Both the position numbers and the translations under genes were made by a program. Under the pieces are notes generated by a model. It searched no databases, was not told the origin of the DNA, and saw only the letters and a program-made list of their open reading frames with translations. 64,000 nucleotides of DNA, taken from the NCBI GenBank assembly GCA_037833965.1, contig AP031357.1, forward strand, positions 9,940,001 through 10,004,000, read 5' to 3'. This DNA is from Marchantia polymorpha subsp. ruderalis. Lineage: Eukaryota; Streptophyta; Marchantiopsida; Marchantiales; Marchantiaceae. Positions within the stretch are counted from its first letter, which is position 1, and each line of letters begins with the position of its first letter. Shown here piece by piece: positions 7,388-17,025 of the stretch.

Positions 7388-10188
7388 GTGCTAGAGCTGT
7401 CCGCAAGTTCCGACGAGATTCGGAGAAGGCCGTGGAAGAGACACGGCGTCAAAACAAGAAAACACCAAAAAGAGTACCTAAGCCTAGTTCGGCCGACATC
7501 CTTGGGGAACCTACCCCCGACGACTCGGAACCAAACTTGGTGCTTACAGTTCTACTAGATATTCCTTGCACGGACCCGCCTAGTGAAGTAGAACCGACCG
7601 CCCGAGAACCGTCGACAGACACACCGATGGCGGACGGACAAGCCAATGTGCGGCTACCTCAGCCGATTACTAAACATTCCTACCCGAAGTACAAAGGGAG
7701 TGGGGATGACGACGATGCAGATTCATACATCAAGTTGTTCGAGTCGGTGTCTATTGCCAATCGCGAGATCGCAGACGACGACCGACTAAGGATCTTTCCA
7801 AGCCTTCTGCGGAAGAAAGTGAGGAGTTGGTACAATCACGAGAGCATCGATCCGACTGGGTTGACAACATGGGCCCAGCTGAAGGAGAAGTTCCTTCGCC
7901 GCTTCCGCGAGCTCGGCTACGACAGCCGGGTTTTGACAAAGTTACGTAATTTGCAGCGAGAGAAGAAGGAGAGTCTGCGTGACTACACTGAGAGATTTCT
8001 GGACCTCCTTGACAGAATACCGAAAACAGGACCAGGGTCCCCTTTCTCGGTACAACAAGCTGTGGATTGGTACGTGACCGGTTTAACTCGGGAGATGGAG
8101 ACGTTTTGCCGACGCAGCAAGTGCGACACTATTGAGGATGTGATTGCATCGGCAGAAGCCTTCGAAACTTCCACTCTCAACCGAAGAGGGAGAGAGAGAC
8201 GGGAGTCGAAGGAGCGCAAACCGAAGGGAGGGCGAAGACGGCGTAGAGGTACAACTCCGTCATCGGAGGAATCGTCTTCGGACGAGAACCGTTCCTCATC
8301 CGAAGAAGAGGAAACCTCATCGTCGGAGGAGGAGAAGAAGAGGAAGAAGCATGGGTCAGCGAAGAAAAAGGGCACCCGACGAGTGACTACGGACAGAGCG
8401 CCGGGAGATATAGCTTCGAAGATGGAGACCCTTGTGAAGGACTTCGCCGATCTCAAGGTTCAAGTGGTAGGCGGACATGATCGCCGAAAATCACCCGGGA
8501 GAGTGCGAGCGAACTTATGGTGTACTACGTGCGGGGCGGTGGGACATGCAAACACCGAGTGCCTTACCACCCGGACGTCATATCCAGTCAACGCAGTAGA
8601 GTGGGCGCAACCGTACTATGGAGAGCACCCTCAGTACTATGGAGAGGCTAGCGAAGAGACAGCCTACGCCGTCCAGTCGGTTCCTACCCCTCCTGCAGTT
8701 TCAGCAATGCAAGTCCCACGATATATTCCGGTGGATCGGGCCACTACGGTACCTGTGAGGCAGAGAGCACCTCCAGGGACGTTTGACCCACCGCCACCGC
8801 GAGCTTGTTATAATTGCGGGGAAGTTGGGCACTTCTCACCGCAGTGTCCCCATCCAAAAAGGCGAAACGATTATGCTCCGACATGTAGTAATTGCAAGAA
8901 GGTCGGGCACACTGCGCCAGAGTGTGATCAGCCACCAGTCCCTCGGCCAGCGGTACGATTTGTGAACACTCCTGCCAAGGAGGACGTGCAAGTTAACCAG
9001 GTCGAAGTGGGTTCAGACAGGGATGGCGAAGACGAAGAATGGCCGGCTGAAGAGGTTATGTGCGCACGGGTCGAAACTCGTAGCTCCAAGAAATCCAAGG
9101 AGCAAGAGCGTGACACTCGCAAGCACGAACGGAGAACCGTCGACCGGACGGGAAAAGGAAAGGAGAAGACATCCAGCAAGTCCGACTTGCGACCTGCTCG
9201 GAAGTCTTCGGCTACGCGAGAAACACCGGCAGTGCGCCCCCAGACGGCAGTCGAGGACGAGCCAGTGCGCCTACTGAAACGGGACTATGCTCCGGATATC
9301 CGCAACGAGGTAACCAACCTGTTGAAGGAAGCGATCCGCACGCAAAAGGACCCACCGCGGCCAGACTTGACATCCTCCCTTGGGGCGAAGTTGGCAGCCA
9401 CCGTGGAACCTCGCAGAGCGTCGCCGACCCCGGCGACCCAACGCGCCCACTATGACTTGGTTGAAGATCTCGGGAGTCGAAAAGTGAACATCACGTTCAA
9501 GCAGCTCTTGGAGGACAATAAGACGTATCGGAGAATGTTGATGCTTTCGCTACGGCATCCGCGGAAGCCGCGCGCATCCACATCCTCTCAAGTATATCAA
9601 GTGGAGAGCGAAGACCAAGGGCCACCCGAGATCGATGTGGAAATAGCAGGGTGTTGTGTACGCAGAGTGCCAATCGACTCTGGATCAGGAGTCAACATAA
9701 TGACGGAGGATACAGCGAGAGCCTTGGGGTTCAGTCAATACGAACCCTCGAAGCGTGTGTTGAGATTAGCGGATCAGACGCGGAGAATGCCTGCAGGTAT
9801 GCTGCGCAATGTCAAGACAACCATCGGGGGTGCGGACTTTCGGTTGACGTATATCATCCTTCAACCGATGATGAAGCAGGGCTATGACGTTCTGCTCGGG
9901 CGACCATGGCTATATGGTGCACAAGTCAGATGTGATTGGCGAAGACATCGCCTTAAGTTTCCTCATCCTTCGGAACCGACCAAAACCATTACGGTGCCCT
10001 GGAATAGGGTCAGGCACGAAGGAGAGACCCCATCGACAAGTGCAGGTTACACATCGGGCGAGGACAGTGAGTCGACCGCGCGATCGGATTCCAGTGGTAC
10101 CGAATCCGATTACTTCGTGGGATTCGTTGCCTGCTGTTCGGTGGGAGAAGAAGAAGAGCCGGAAGCTATTCAGCCGGAAGACGAATAG
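7357..10188 (+). CDS. Gag-protease polyprotein of unit A1
   Basis: 943 codons, whole. Residues about 120-275 are a retrotransposon Gag (capsid-like) domain containing LFESVSIANRE, WAQLKEKFLRRF and DYTERFLDLL. Arg-rich and Ser/Glu-rich tracts follow (about 280-340). Three CCHC zinc knuckles follow: CTTCGAVGHANTEC (389-402), CYNCGEVGHFSPQC (484-497) and CSNCKKVGHTAPEC (510-523). The aspartic protease has its active site at DSGSG (774-778) and the flap-distal YDVLLGRPW. It forms the particle and binds RNA, and the protease processes the polyprotein. The chosen ATG starts the N-terminus shared with family B (MSTxxxxxNLSARA). The frame ends at the leaky-type UAG before pol. Confidence 0.92.
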   Translation: MSTGAGGSNLSARAVRKFRRDSEKAVEETRRQNKKTPKRVPKPSSADILGEPTPDDSEPNLVLTVLLDIPCTDPPSEVEPTAREPSTDTPMADGQANVRLPQPITKHSYPKYKGSGDDDDADSYIKLFESVSIANREIADDDRLRIFPSLLRKKVRSWYNHESIDPTGLTTWAQLKEKFLRRFRELGYDSRVLTKLRNLQREKKESLRDYTERFLDLLDRIPKTGPGSPFSVQQAVDWYVTGLTREMETFCRRSKCDTIEDVIASAEAFETSTLNRRGRERRESKERKPKGGRRRRRGTTPSSEESSSDENRSSSEEEETSSSEEEKKRKKHGSAKKKGTRRVTTDRAPGDIASKMETLVKDFADLKVQVVGGHDRRKSPGRVRANLWCTTCGAVGHANTECLTTRTSYPVNAVEWAQPYYGEHPQYYGEASEETAYAVQSVPTPPAVSAMQVPRYIPVDRATTVPVRQRAPPGTFDPPPPRACYNCGEVGHFSPQCPHPKRRNDYAPTCSNCKKVGHTAPECDQPPVPRPAVRFVNTPAKEDVQVNQVEVGSDRDGEDEEWPAEEVMCARVETRSSKKSKEQERDTRKHERRTVDRTGKGKEKTSSKSDLRPARKSSATRETPAVRPQTAVEDEPVRLLKRDYAPDIRNEVTNLLKEAIRTQKDPPRPDLTSSLGAKLAATVEPRRASPTPATQRAHYDLVEDLGSRKVNITFKQLLEDNKTYRRMLMLSLRHPRKPRASTSSQVYQVESEDQGPPEIDVEIAGCCVRRVPIDSGSGVNIMTEDTARALGFSQYEPSKRVLRLADQTRRMPAGMLRNVKTTIGGADFRLTYIILQPMMKQGYDVLLGRPWLYGAQVRCDWRRHRLKFPHPSEPTKTITVPWNRVRHEGETPSTSAGYTSGEDSESTARSDSSGTESDYFVGFVACCSVGEEEEPEAIQPEDE

Positions 10189-10194
10189 CAATTA
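10186..10194 (+). promoter_or_regulatory. Read-through type stop between gag-pro and pol (A1)
   Basis: A single UAG followed by CAA UUA separates gag-pro from pol in the same frame. It fits the tobamovirus-type leaky context UAG-CAR-YYA. The amino acids encoded just after the stop (GLGRSE.SHTEGIVDPSDC) are conserved with family B, and no ATG occurs before the reverse transcriptase region, so pol is most simply made by read-through. Confidence 0.7.
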
Positions 10195-12048
10195 ACTGTG
10201 GGACTGGGAAGGAGTGAGACGAGTCACACTGAGGGCATTGTCGACCCTAGTGACTGTCACGAAGTACAACTCAGTCCCGGCAAGTGCTTGAAGGTATCAA
10301 GCACAGTGAGAGGAGACGAGCTAAGGAAAGTACAGGCATTCCTTAGCCACTATGTCGACGTCTTCGCCTGGAAGATCGAGGACATGAAGGGGATACCTGC
10401 ACGGTATGGGGAACACCGTATCGATTTACTGGACGACTCAGTACCCATACGACAGCGCCAGTATCGCCTCAACCCAAAATACTCCTTGCTAGTTAAAGAG
10501 GAGATAGATAAGTACTTGAGCGCTGGTATTATTTACCCTGTGCTCAGCAGCGAGTGGGTGTCGCCGATTGTTATCGTACCCAAGAAGTTGACGGGTAAGA
10601 TACGAGTGTGTCAGGATTTCCGGAAGTTGAATGCAGCAACACGCAAGGATCATCACCCGTTACCATTCACGGATGCCATTCTAGACCATGTCGCAGGACA
10701 TGAATGTTATAGCTTCCTGGATGGGTTCTCAGGTTACAATCAGGTGTCTATCCGTGAACAGGACAAGGATAAAACTACGTTCACAACCGACTGGGGAACT
10801 TACGCATACCACAAGATGCCCTTCGGTCTGTGCAACGCGCCTGCCACCTTTCAACGGATGATGACCAATATCTTTCAGGAACAACTGAGGAAGTCCCTGG
10901 AGATATTCATAGATGACTTCTGTGTCTTTGGGAAGCGGTCTGAACACCTAAGTCACTTGAAGCAGACCTTCGATAAATGTAGAGAGAGCAGTTTATCACT
11001 GCATCCCGAGAAGTGCTTTTTCTTTATGACTAGTGGGATCTTGTTGGGTCATCGGGTCTCGGCAGACGGCATTGCGGTGGACATCGAGAAGGTCAAGGTT
11101 ATACTCGAGCTTGAGCCACCCACGAATCTAAGGGAGCTGCGAGCATTCCTGGGTCATGTGGGCTACTACCGAAGATTTATACACATGTATGCAATACTGG
11201 CGGCGGACCTGACCAAGTTGTTGAAGAAGGACGAGCCTTATGCTTGGGGTGCGAACCAGCAGTCAGCATTTGAGGCTCTAAAAGCAAAACTCACGACTGC
11301 TCCCGTACTAAGGAGTCCAGACTGGAATCGACCATTCCATGTTTACGTTGACACCTCGGCATTCGCCATCGGTGTAGTACTGAGTCAAAAGGATGACAAC
11401 AAAAAGGACTACCTGATCTACTTCGCGAGCCGACAGCTGTCTCTAGCAGAGCGGAAGTACACCACGACGGAGAGAGAAGCGTTGGGGATGGTGTACTCCT
11501 GTAAAAAGTTCCGTCACTACCTAATCTGCTACGAGTTTGTGTTCCATGTGGACCACTACGCATTGCAACACCTAGTCAAGAAAGCCGACCTATCCGGTCG
11601 AATCGCCAGGTGGGTGTTGTTACTACAAGAGTTCACCTACACAGTCCAGACCAGAAAAGGGGTGCACCACGAAAATGCGGATTACTTGTCCCGATTATGG
11701 ACCCAGCCGACAGAGGAAGAATTGGTGGACGATTTTCCAGATGAAGAGTTATTTCAGTTGTCTGCAGGACATGAGTCCCGCTATGCCGACCTGTATCGAT
11801 ATCTCCTAACCCTCCAGTGCCCCGAAGGCATGGATTTGAAACAGCGAACTGTCTTTATTCATAAGGCAGGCCCGTACCAACTCCAGCAGGGGGTTTTGTT
11901 TAAGAAGATGGCAGATGAGCGCTTATGCAGGTGCCTGGAGGAAACAGAGGTACCAAGAATAGTGAGTGCGATGCATACTGAGGAGGCGGGTGGACACTAT
12001 GCCACCAGGAACACGGTCACAAAGATCCTAAATGCGGGGTATTGGTGG
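10189..12048 (+). CDS. Pol of unit A1, first part (RT, RNase H, start of integrase)
   Basis: It follows the read-through stop in frame. The reverse transcriptase carries FLDGFSGYNQ, MPFGLCNAPATFQR and the catalytic FIDD at 10906-10917 (FIDDF instead of YxDD, as in Athila-like elements). RNase H follows with VDTSAFAIGVVLSQ, TEREALGMVYSCKKFRHYL and HVDHYALQHLV. The HHCC zinc finger of integrase starts near the right end. The gene is interrupted after 12048 by element B, which duplicated GGTGG (12044-12048, 27572-27576). The rest of pol resumes at 27572. Role: copying genomic RNA to DNA and removing the RNA strand. Confidence 0.93.
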
Positions 12049-13399
12049 TGTGGTAACACACTTTTTGTTTTTTTTGCAGAATTTAAACAATTTTAGAAAA
12101 CTAGTACCAAAGCAGTGTTTGTAGCTAGAGAAGGGTACGCTAAATAGAGTGGATTGATGAGATCGTCACGAGGGCACAAAGAATCACGTAGTCGGATGTA
12201 CCAACGCCAACGTCTTCGGCGCCTTCGGCAAAGGCTTCTTTTTGAGGTGTCTCTACTCACGCGCCTCTAGCGTACAAGGAAGCTACGCTTCCGGCGCAGA
12301 CACCTCAGGAGGAGGTTTTGCTAAAGACGTCAGGAGAAGGGCCCGGACCTCTAAAGGCATCCGACCATGAGTGCGCCTTCGGCGAAGCGCCGCTAGCGCG
12401 GAAAGGGAAAACCTTCATAACAATCGGGATACACGGTAGATCCAGTTGGTTGAAGTTGCATTAGAAAGAGCTCGGGACGCTCGTTCTAACGAGCCCAAGA
12501 GCGCCGGAGATGGATCAGGAATGGAGAAGTTATGAGCGTCGGAAAACTCGTAGCCGGACATGCGCCGTTCGCGCTAGGGTTCACAGCCGGAAAGGATTCC
12601 CGTACGCCCTCGGCGATGCGCCTTCGGCGGAATCACGCGCTCACAGGAGGAAACCAACTCAGAGTCGGAAGCGCCTTTGGCGGCTGTTCATGGAAGGAAA
12701 GCGCCGGTCGGATGTACGCCTCCGACGTGGCGCTGACGGCCGGATGCGCTGGCACGAGTTGCGCTGACGGATATGCGCTGGCAGCAACGGACGAGGCATA
12801 AAGGACAAAATAGGCGGTACGACTGCGCGCCGGCGTAATTCGCTCCGGCTGGATGTGCGCCTCCAGCAAGGCGCCGACGGATAATGAACGCACCAGCGGC
12901 GACACGCCTCCGGAGAAGGGCGGGTTAGGAAAAGACAACAGGGCCGACGTATACCCTGCAGCGGACTCGAGTCCGGAAGGTGGCGGCGGCGGGAGAATTC
13001 AACGTTTAAGCATGCGAATGCGCGCAAGGCGGAGACGTGAATTCGCGCATGCAAAGGGCGAACCGTTAAGCCGTATAGCCGGCTGCGTACGTTGCAACCA
13101 GTAAGAACGTTGGACGTTCTTGAAATCGGAGAAGAAAAGACTGCGCTCCAGTCTCATTCTCTCATTCTTGACTTTGCAATTTCCAGTTCCAAGATTACGC
13201 GCAAGGGCGGAGCGACCTGCAGTGAGAGTAGAGAGTGCGGAGACGAGTTGCACAAGGATCTTGGCGGACCTCGAAAGAATTGGGAGTAGCGATCTTGAAC
13301 GAGCGCAGAGAGAGTGAGCAGTCAGTGCTTGAGTGGCCGACGCGCAGTGGCGATTGTGAGAGAGTGAGCGAAAGAACGTTTGTGTGTGCAGGCAACGCA
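12049..13399 (+). promoter_or_regulatory. Non-coding U3 of LTR B
   Basis: GC-rich, with CGCCTTCGGCG palindromes and the shared module at about 12459-12500 (GAAAGAGCTCGGGACGCTCG, then CTAACGAGCCCAAGAGC). At its very start a run of T ending GCAG (12061-12079) looks like a strong 3' splice acceptor. In genomic RNA this lies just after pol, where a spliced message for the U3 protein could begin. LTR A has no equally good acceptor at that spot, so this is only a suggestion. Confidence 0.45.
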
Positions 13400-15955
13400 A
13401 TGTCGAAGGTTCCCCAACTGCGAGTGTCTCCACTCAGGGTGCCGCAGATCGGTCTACGCGCATTTCAAGATGTGCTGACGAGGCTGAAGCTCGATTTTCT
13501 CCTCTGGGGGTGGAATTGGACGTGTCCGGAGATGGTGCGCGAGTATCTGCAAGAGAGACACAAGCCTTCTCGCGGATTTCGCCCACACCCAGAGAGATGG
13601 GAAATTTGCAATTGGGCGCAGGTGTTGGGCAGGTGTGCCGGCGAGGAAGGGGATCTCCTCTTCGAGGCCGATAGCGTGAAGGTGTCCCAGGAGGAAGAAG
13701 TCTCTTACAATGAGCTCTTCAAAGTGGCCAGACATCCCAAGAACGGTTTCCGGACTCGGGATTACAAGGATCGATTGCGGAGAAATGTCGCGACAGCATT
13801 GCTGCAGATATTGCAGCCGACCAAGACCGCTTACATGCATGGTTGGCAGGTAGAGTTCGTGGAGCTAGTGTTGTCAGGAGCTCCGGTGCATTGGGCACGG
13901 CTCCTGTGGAAGGTGACGCGCCAACATGCGCAAGAAGAGAGGGGAGGAACGCTCAATCATCTATCGCCTTACTTAATCGTGTTTTACCGGGCGATGGGAT
14001 GTTTGACGAATGCTGAGAAAACTCGGTTTCCGCAGCTGAGCCGGTCTTATCCAGGTAGATATTCGAGGGAGGCCGAAGTAGACACGGATCCGGACGAGGA
14101 ACCTGCCAGTACGCCTCCGGCTCCGGCTCCAGCCAGAGCAGCAGAAGAACGTCGAAGTGAGCGCATTCCGCGCAAGCGGAAGTGGGATGAGAGACCTGAG
14201 GACAGGCAGCCGGAAGTACCAGCTGCGCCGACTCGTGGTCGGCCCACCCCCGAGCCTCACAGTCGACCAAAACAGAGGGCACGCAGAATGCCAACTGTTA
14301 CTGAGGGGACCAGGCGAACTCCGCCCCGGCGGAATCTCACCCAGGAAGAGATAATTGCTCAGGTCCTAGGGAAGACGGCAGAAACCTCTGCACAGAAGGC
14401 ACCACGGCCTTCGGGAGGAGATGGACGGACTGACGACCGGCCGACTGCGAGTCGGATGACTGAAGGTCGACAAGCGGAAGGAAGGCCAACTGAACGGCGC
14501 GTTGAACCGAACAGCAGGCCGGAAGCGGAAGAGAGTTTGGCTGACGAGCCAACAATCCTTAGAGGGTCGTCTTCGGCGGAAGGCACTTCTGGAAGAACGC
14601 CCCCAACAAGCAGGCCAAGTGGAGTCAAGACGCGCAGGGTGTATCCGACTCCCAGTCGGACAACTGCTGGTCGGCCGACTGCGAGTCGGACAACAGAGAG
14701 TCAGCCGGATTCGCCGACTGCGAGACGGATGGAGCCAACAACCAGTGTGCGGACGCCTTCGGCGGACGCACCTTCAGCAAGGACACCTTCCGCGCAGATT
14801 GCGCCGGAAGGACAGGCAGCAGAAGCGGGCGGTGCAAGAGTGACAAAAGTCACTACGGCGTCGACCCCTTCACAAACCGAAGATCGAGCCGGAACAGGGG
14901 CTCAAGCAGTGGGATCTCCCACTGCCCTGGATATTTTAGCAGGCAGTGGAGCAGCAGTCGCAGCAGAAGCTGCTGCGCGCCACAGTTCCAGGGAGTCGCC
15001 AAGGGATTCGGTGGCGACTGAGATCCTCGAGACTGAGGATGAGACGAGCTCGGAAGAGCAAGAAGAGGATTCGGTGCAGAAAACGCCAACAGGGGTGCTG
15101 TGCGAACAGATAGTTCCACTCCTGCGATATCTGGATCGCAAGACATCCAAATACGCAAGTGCCTTAAAACCGCAGTCTTATGTGGAGACAATCAGGCGAA
15201 GGACGAGGAGCAAGGTGGCAAGGTGGGCCTCTAGATGCGGAGTATATGTGGATAGGAACACCGCCCTCCGACAACACCTGGCGGTCACCCAGAAGCTGTA
15301 CCAAGCCTTGCAGCAGCAGAAGGAGGATGCGGCGACGAAGAGTCAGGCGGAGGCCGAACTAATACGGGCAAAGATCGAGTCGGAACTGCAGGAGGAGCGG
15401 AGACAGAACGAAGTCCTAGCAGCCGAGCTTGCGCGCCAGACGCGCGCCTTAGAGGAAAGTCAAAGAGCCCGGAAGGAGGATGAGGAGTTGTTGTGCAACT
15501 TGCAAACCGAGTGCTCGGATTTGAGGACACAACGTGCGGATTTAGAAATGCAGCTGGCAGAGGTGGAGAGCAGCTGCAGGGCACGAGGAGAGTTGGCGGC
15601 ACGGGTGACTCGTTGTCTAAACGGATACACCCATTGGGAGGTGGCAGCTCAAGAGAGGCTTACACTCCGGGAGTTCGAGCTTCGGGCGGCGGCATTGACG
15701 GAAGGTGACAGTCGGAGTCGGCGGCGAGTGGCAAGAAAATTAGAAACTTTCTTGTCGGGTGCGCGCGACACTATGGCGCACTTGCAGTCGGAAGTCACTG
15801 CAGCACTCCGACGCCTGGGGTTACGCAGCCGGTCGGAAGACTGGCAAGGTAGAGATAGTACGCGGAGCAGTCCGGCGCGCAGGAGGCGCAGCACCGGATC
15901 TGCTGAGTGCAGTAGAGTAGTTTGGTTTCGCGCAGATGCTGCGAGTGGTAGATAG
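13400..15955 (+). CDS. U3-encoded protein of element B, copy 1 (unknown function)
   Basis: 851 codons from the first in-frame ATG, which coincides with the start of similarity to family A (MSKVPQLRVSPLRVPQ against MTRPSRLRMVPLRLPQ). The frame stays open upstream but has no earlier ATG. The N-terminal domain of about 220 residues is clearly related to A: KLDFLLWGWN, RWEICNWAQVLGRCAG, FRTRDYKDRLRR and GGTLNHLSPYLIVFY. The linker is rich in Pro, Thr, Arg and PSA tripeptides and aligns poorly with A. The C-terminal part is again alike: LLRYLDRK, a coiled coil, then HWEVAAQERLTLREFELRAA, RRLGLRSR and RRRRSTGSAEC. Conserved ends with a fast-changing middle suggest selection on both domains. No known enzyme motif was seen. 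Confidence 0.78.
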   Translation: MSKVPQLRVSPLRVPQIGLRAFQDVLTRLKLDFLLWGWNWTCPEMVREYLQERHKPSRGFRPHPERWEICNWAQVLGRCAGEEGDLLFEADSVKVSQEEEVSYNELFKVARHPKNGFRTRDYKDRLRRNVATALLQILQPTKTAYMHGWQVEFVELVLSGAPVHWARLLWKVTRQHAQEERGGTLNHLSPYLIVFYRAMGCLTNAEKTRFPQLSRSYPGRYSREAEVDTDPDEEPASTPPAPAPARAAEERRSERIPRKRKWDERPEDRQPEVPAAPTRGRPTPEPHSRPKQRARRMPTVTEGTRRTPPRRNLTQEEIIAQVLGKTAETSAQKAPRPSGGDGRTDDRPTASRMTEGRQAEGRPTERRVEPNSRPEAEESLADEPTILRGSSSAEGTSGRTPPTSRPSGVKTRRVYPTPSRTTAGRPTASRTTESQPDSPTARRMEPTTSVRTPSADAPSARTPSAQIAPEGQAAEAGGARVTKVTTASTPSQTEDRAGTGAQAVGSPTALDILAGSGAAVAAEAAARHSSRESPRDSVATEILETEDETSSEEQEEDSVQKTPTGVLCEQIVPLLRYLDRKTSKYASALKPQSYVETIRRRTRSKVARWASRCGVYVDRNTALRQHLAVTQKLYQALQQQKEDAATKSQAEAELIRAKIESELQEERRQNEVLAAELARQTRALEESQRARKEDEELLCNLQTECSDLRTQRADLEMQLAEVESSCRARGELAARVTRCLNGYTHWEVAAQERLTLREFELRAAALTEGDSRSRRRVARKLETFLSGARDTMAHLQSEVTAALRRLGLRSRSEDWQGRDSTRSSPARRRRSTGSAECSRVVWFRADAASGR

Positions 15956-15988
15956 GATAGCGTAGTGCTAGTTAGGATCTTTTGAGAG

Positions 15989-15995
15989 TATAAAG
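15989..15995 (+). promoter_or_regulatory. TATA box of B 5' LTR
   Basis: TATAAAG lies 33 bases after the U3 frame stop and is followed by the inverted repeat CAAGGC GTTTT GCCTTG (16001-16017). This mirrors family A and places the genomic RNA start near 16020. Confidence 0.7.
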
Positions 15996-16912
15996 TAGAT
16001 CAAGGCGTTTTGCCTTGGGACTCTTCCAGTTTCGGAAGTGCAGATCAGGAACTCACTTTCTTGGCGTGTTTGTGCGTTTTGGTCCTGGCACCACGTAGAG
16101 AAGCTGCAGCATAGCGAAGTTACCGTATGTTGTAGTTGAAGGCCTTCGGCTGAATGTTCAGAGCTAGCATCCGGTTAGAGACTTGAGTAGTGCGGATCTG
16201 CACCTGCGGGTGATTTCTGATGCTCAGAGCCGGCTACGAGTTAGAGACTTGAACAGTTCCCCCTTACTCCTTCGAGTGACATATCCTGATTGTACTCCTA
16301 CGGGAAGTTTCCCCTGAATGCCAATGTGAAGTTTCATTACTTCGTGTAAACCTTGGTTTGTAATTCAGGTTGTGTGTGTGTTACTGGATCGTGTTTTCAG
16401 TAAGTTCTCAGTCGGGTCTGCACTCCCTGCGTTTTGTGTGATAGTCGAGGGTGACGTCCACGGCGTACGTAGAGGCTTCGTTCCGAAGTGAGAAGTCCAG
16501 TCCGGGTACCCCCGCTAGTTCCTGGCGGAAGGGCAGTAAAAGCCGGAGTGGGAGGCACTTCCTGCAGAACCTCTGAGTGAACTTGCGAGACACTTTCCTC
16601 CTGAAATCCGAAGCGGAGGTCCTGACCGACCTCCGAGTTGTGCTTTTTGCCAGTTTCAGGTGTGTGTGTGTGTGTTGAGTGACCAAGCTGTACCGTGCAT
16701 CCTCCGAGCATCCTCCGAGTTGAGATCCTCCTCCGAGTCGAGCCTCCGAGTCGAGCACTGCAGTATTTCTGGGAGTGACAGTCGCCTAGAATTCAAACTC
16801 TACCAAAAGTCTGTTAAATGTGACACTTTTACTCTGTGTGTTGCCTCTGTCCCTGTGGGTTCGATCTTTTTACCACCATACTGCAGTTTTAGCCTTTGGT
16901 GGGTTATTACAT

Positions 16913-16951
16913 AAGGAGCCGACAACTTCTTTTTGGCGCCGCTGCCGGGGA
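16913..16951 (+). other. Pre-PBS hairpin and primer binding site of B
   Basis: TGGCGCCGCTGCCGGGGA at 16934-16951 is identical to that of A. The preceding hairpin is AAGGAG / CTTCTT (16913-16931); one A-U pair of family A has become G-U, so pairing is kept. Confidence 0.83.
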
Positions 16952-16983
16952 CAGTGCGTCAACACCAGAAACCTTGAGCAGCA

Positions 16984-17025
16984 ATGCTCGGTGAATGTCG
17001 ACGAGCGATAGTGTGGGAAACCTGA
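16984..17025 (+). CDS. 13-codon upstream frame overlapping gag start (B)
   Basis: It encodes MLGECRRAIVWET and overlaps the gag ATG at 16995 in another frame. Start, length and first six residues agree with the frame at 7346 in A. It may tune gag initiation, or be a by-product of conserved leader sequence. Confidence 0.38.
   Translation: MLGECRRAIVWET

Larger units (their letters stand above)
12049..16911 (+). repeat. 5' LTR of element B (4863 bp)
   Basis: It starts TGTGGTAACACAC and ends GTGGGTTATTACA, and matches 22709-27571 almost base for base. It holds non-coding U3 (to about 13399), the U3 frame (13400-15955), TATAAAG at 15989-15995 and about 890 bases of R/U5. The last 110 or so bases, from TCTGTTAAA to the end, are strikingly like LTR A, as expected for sequence read by integrase and reverse transcriptase. 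Confidence 0.95.
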
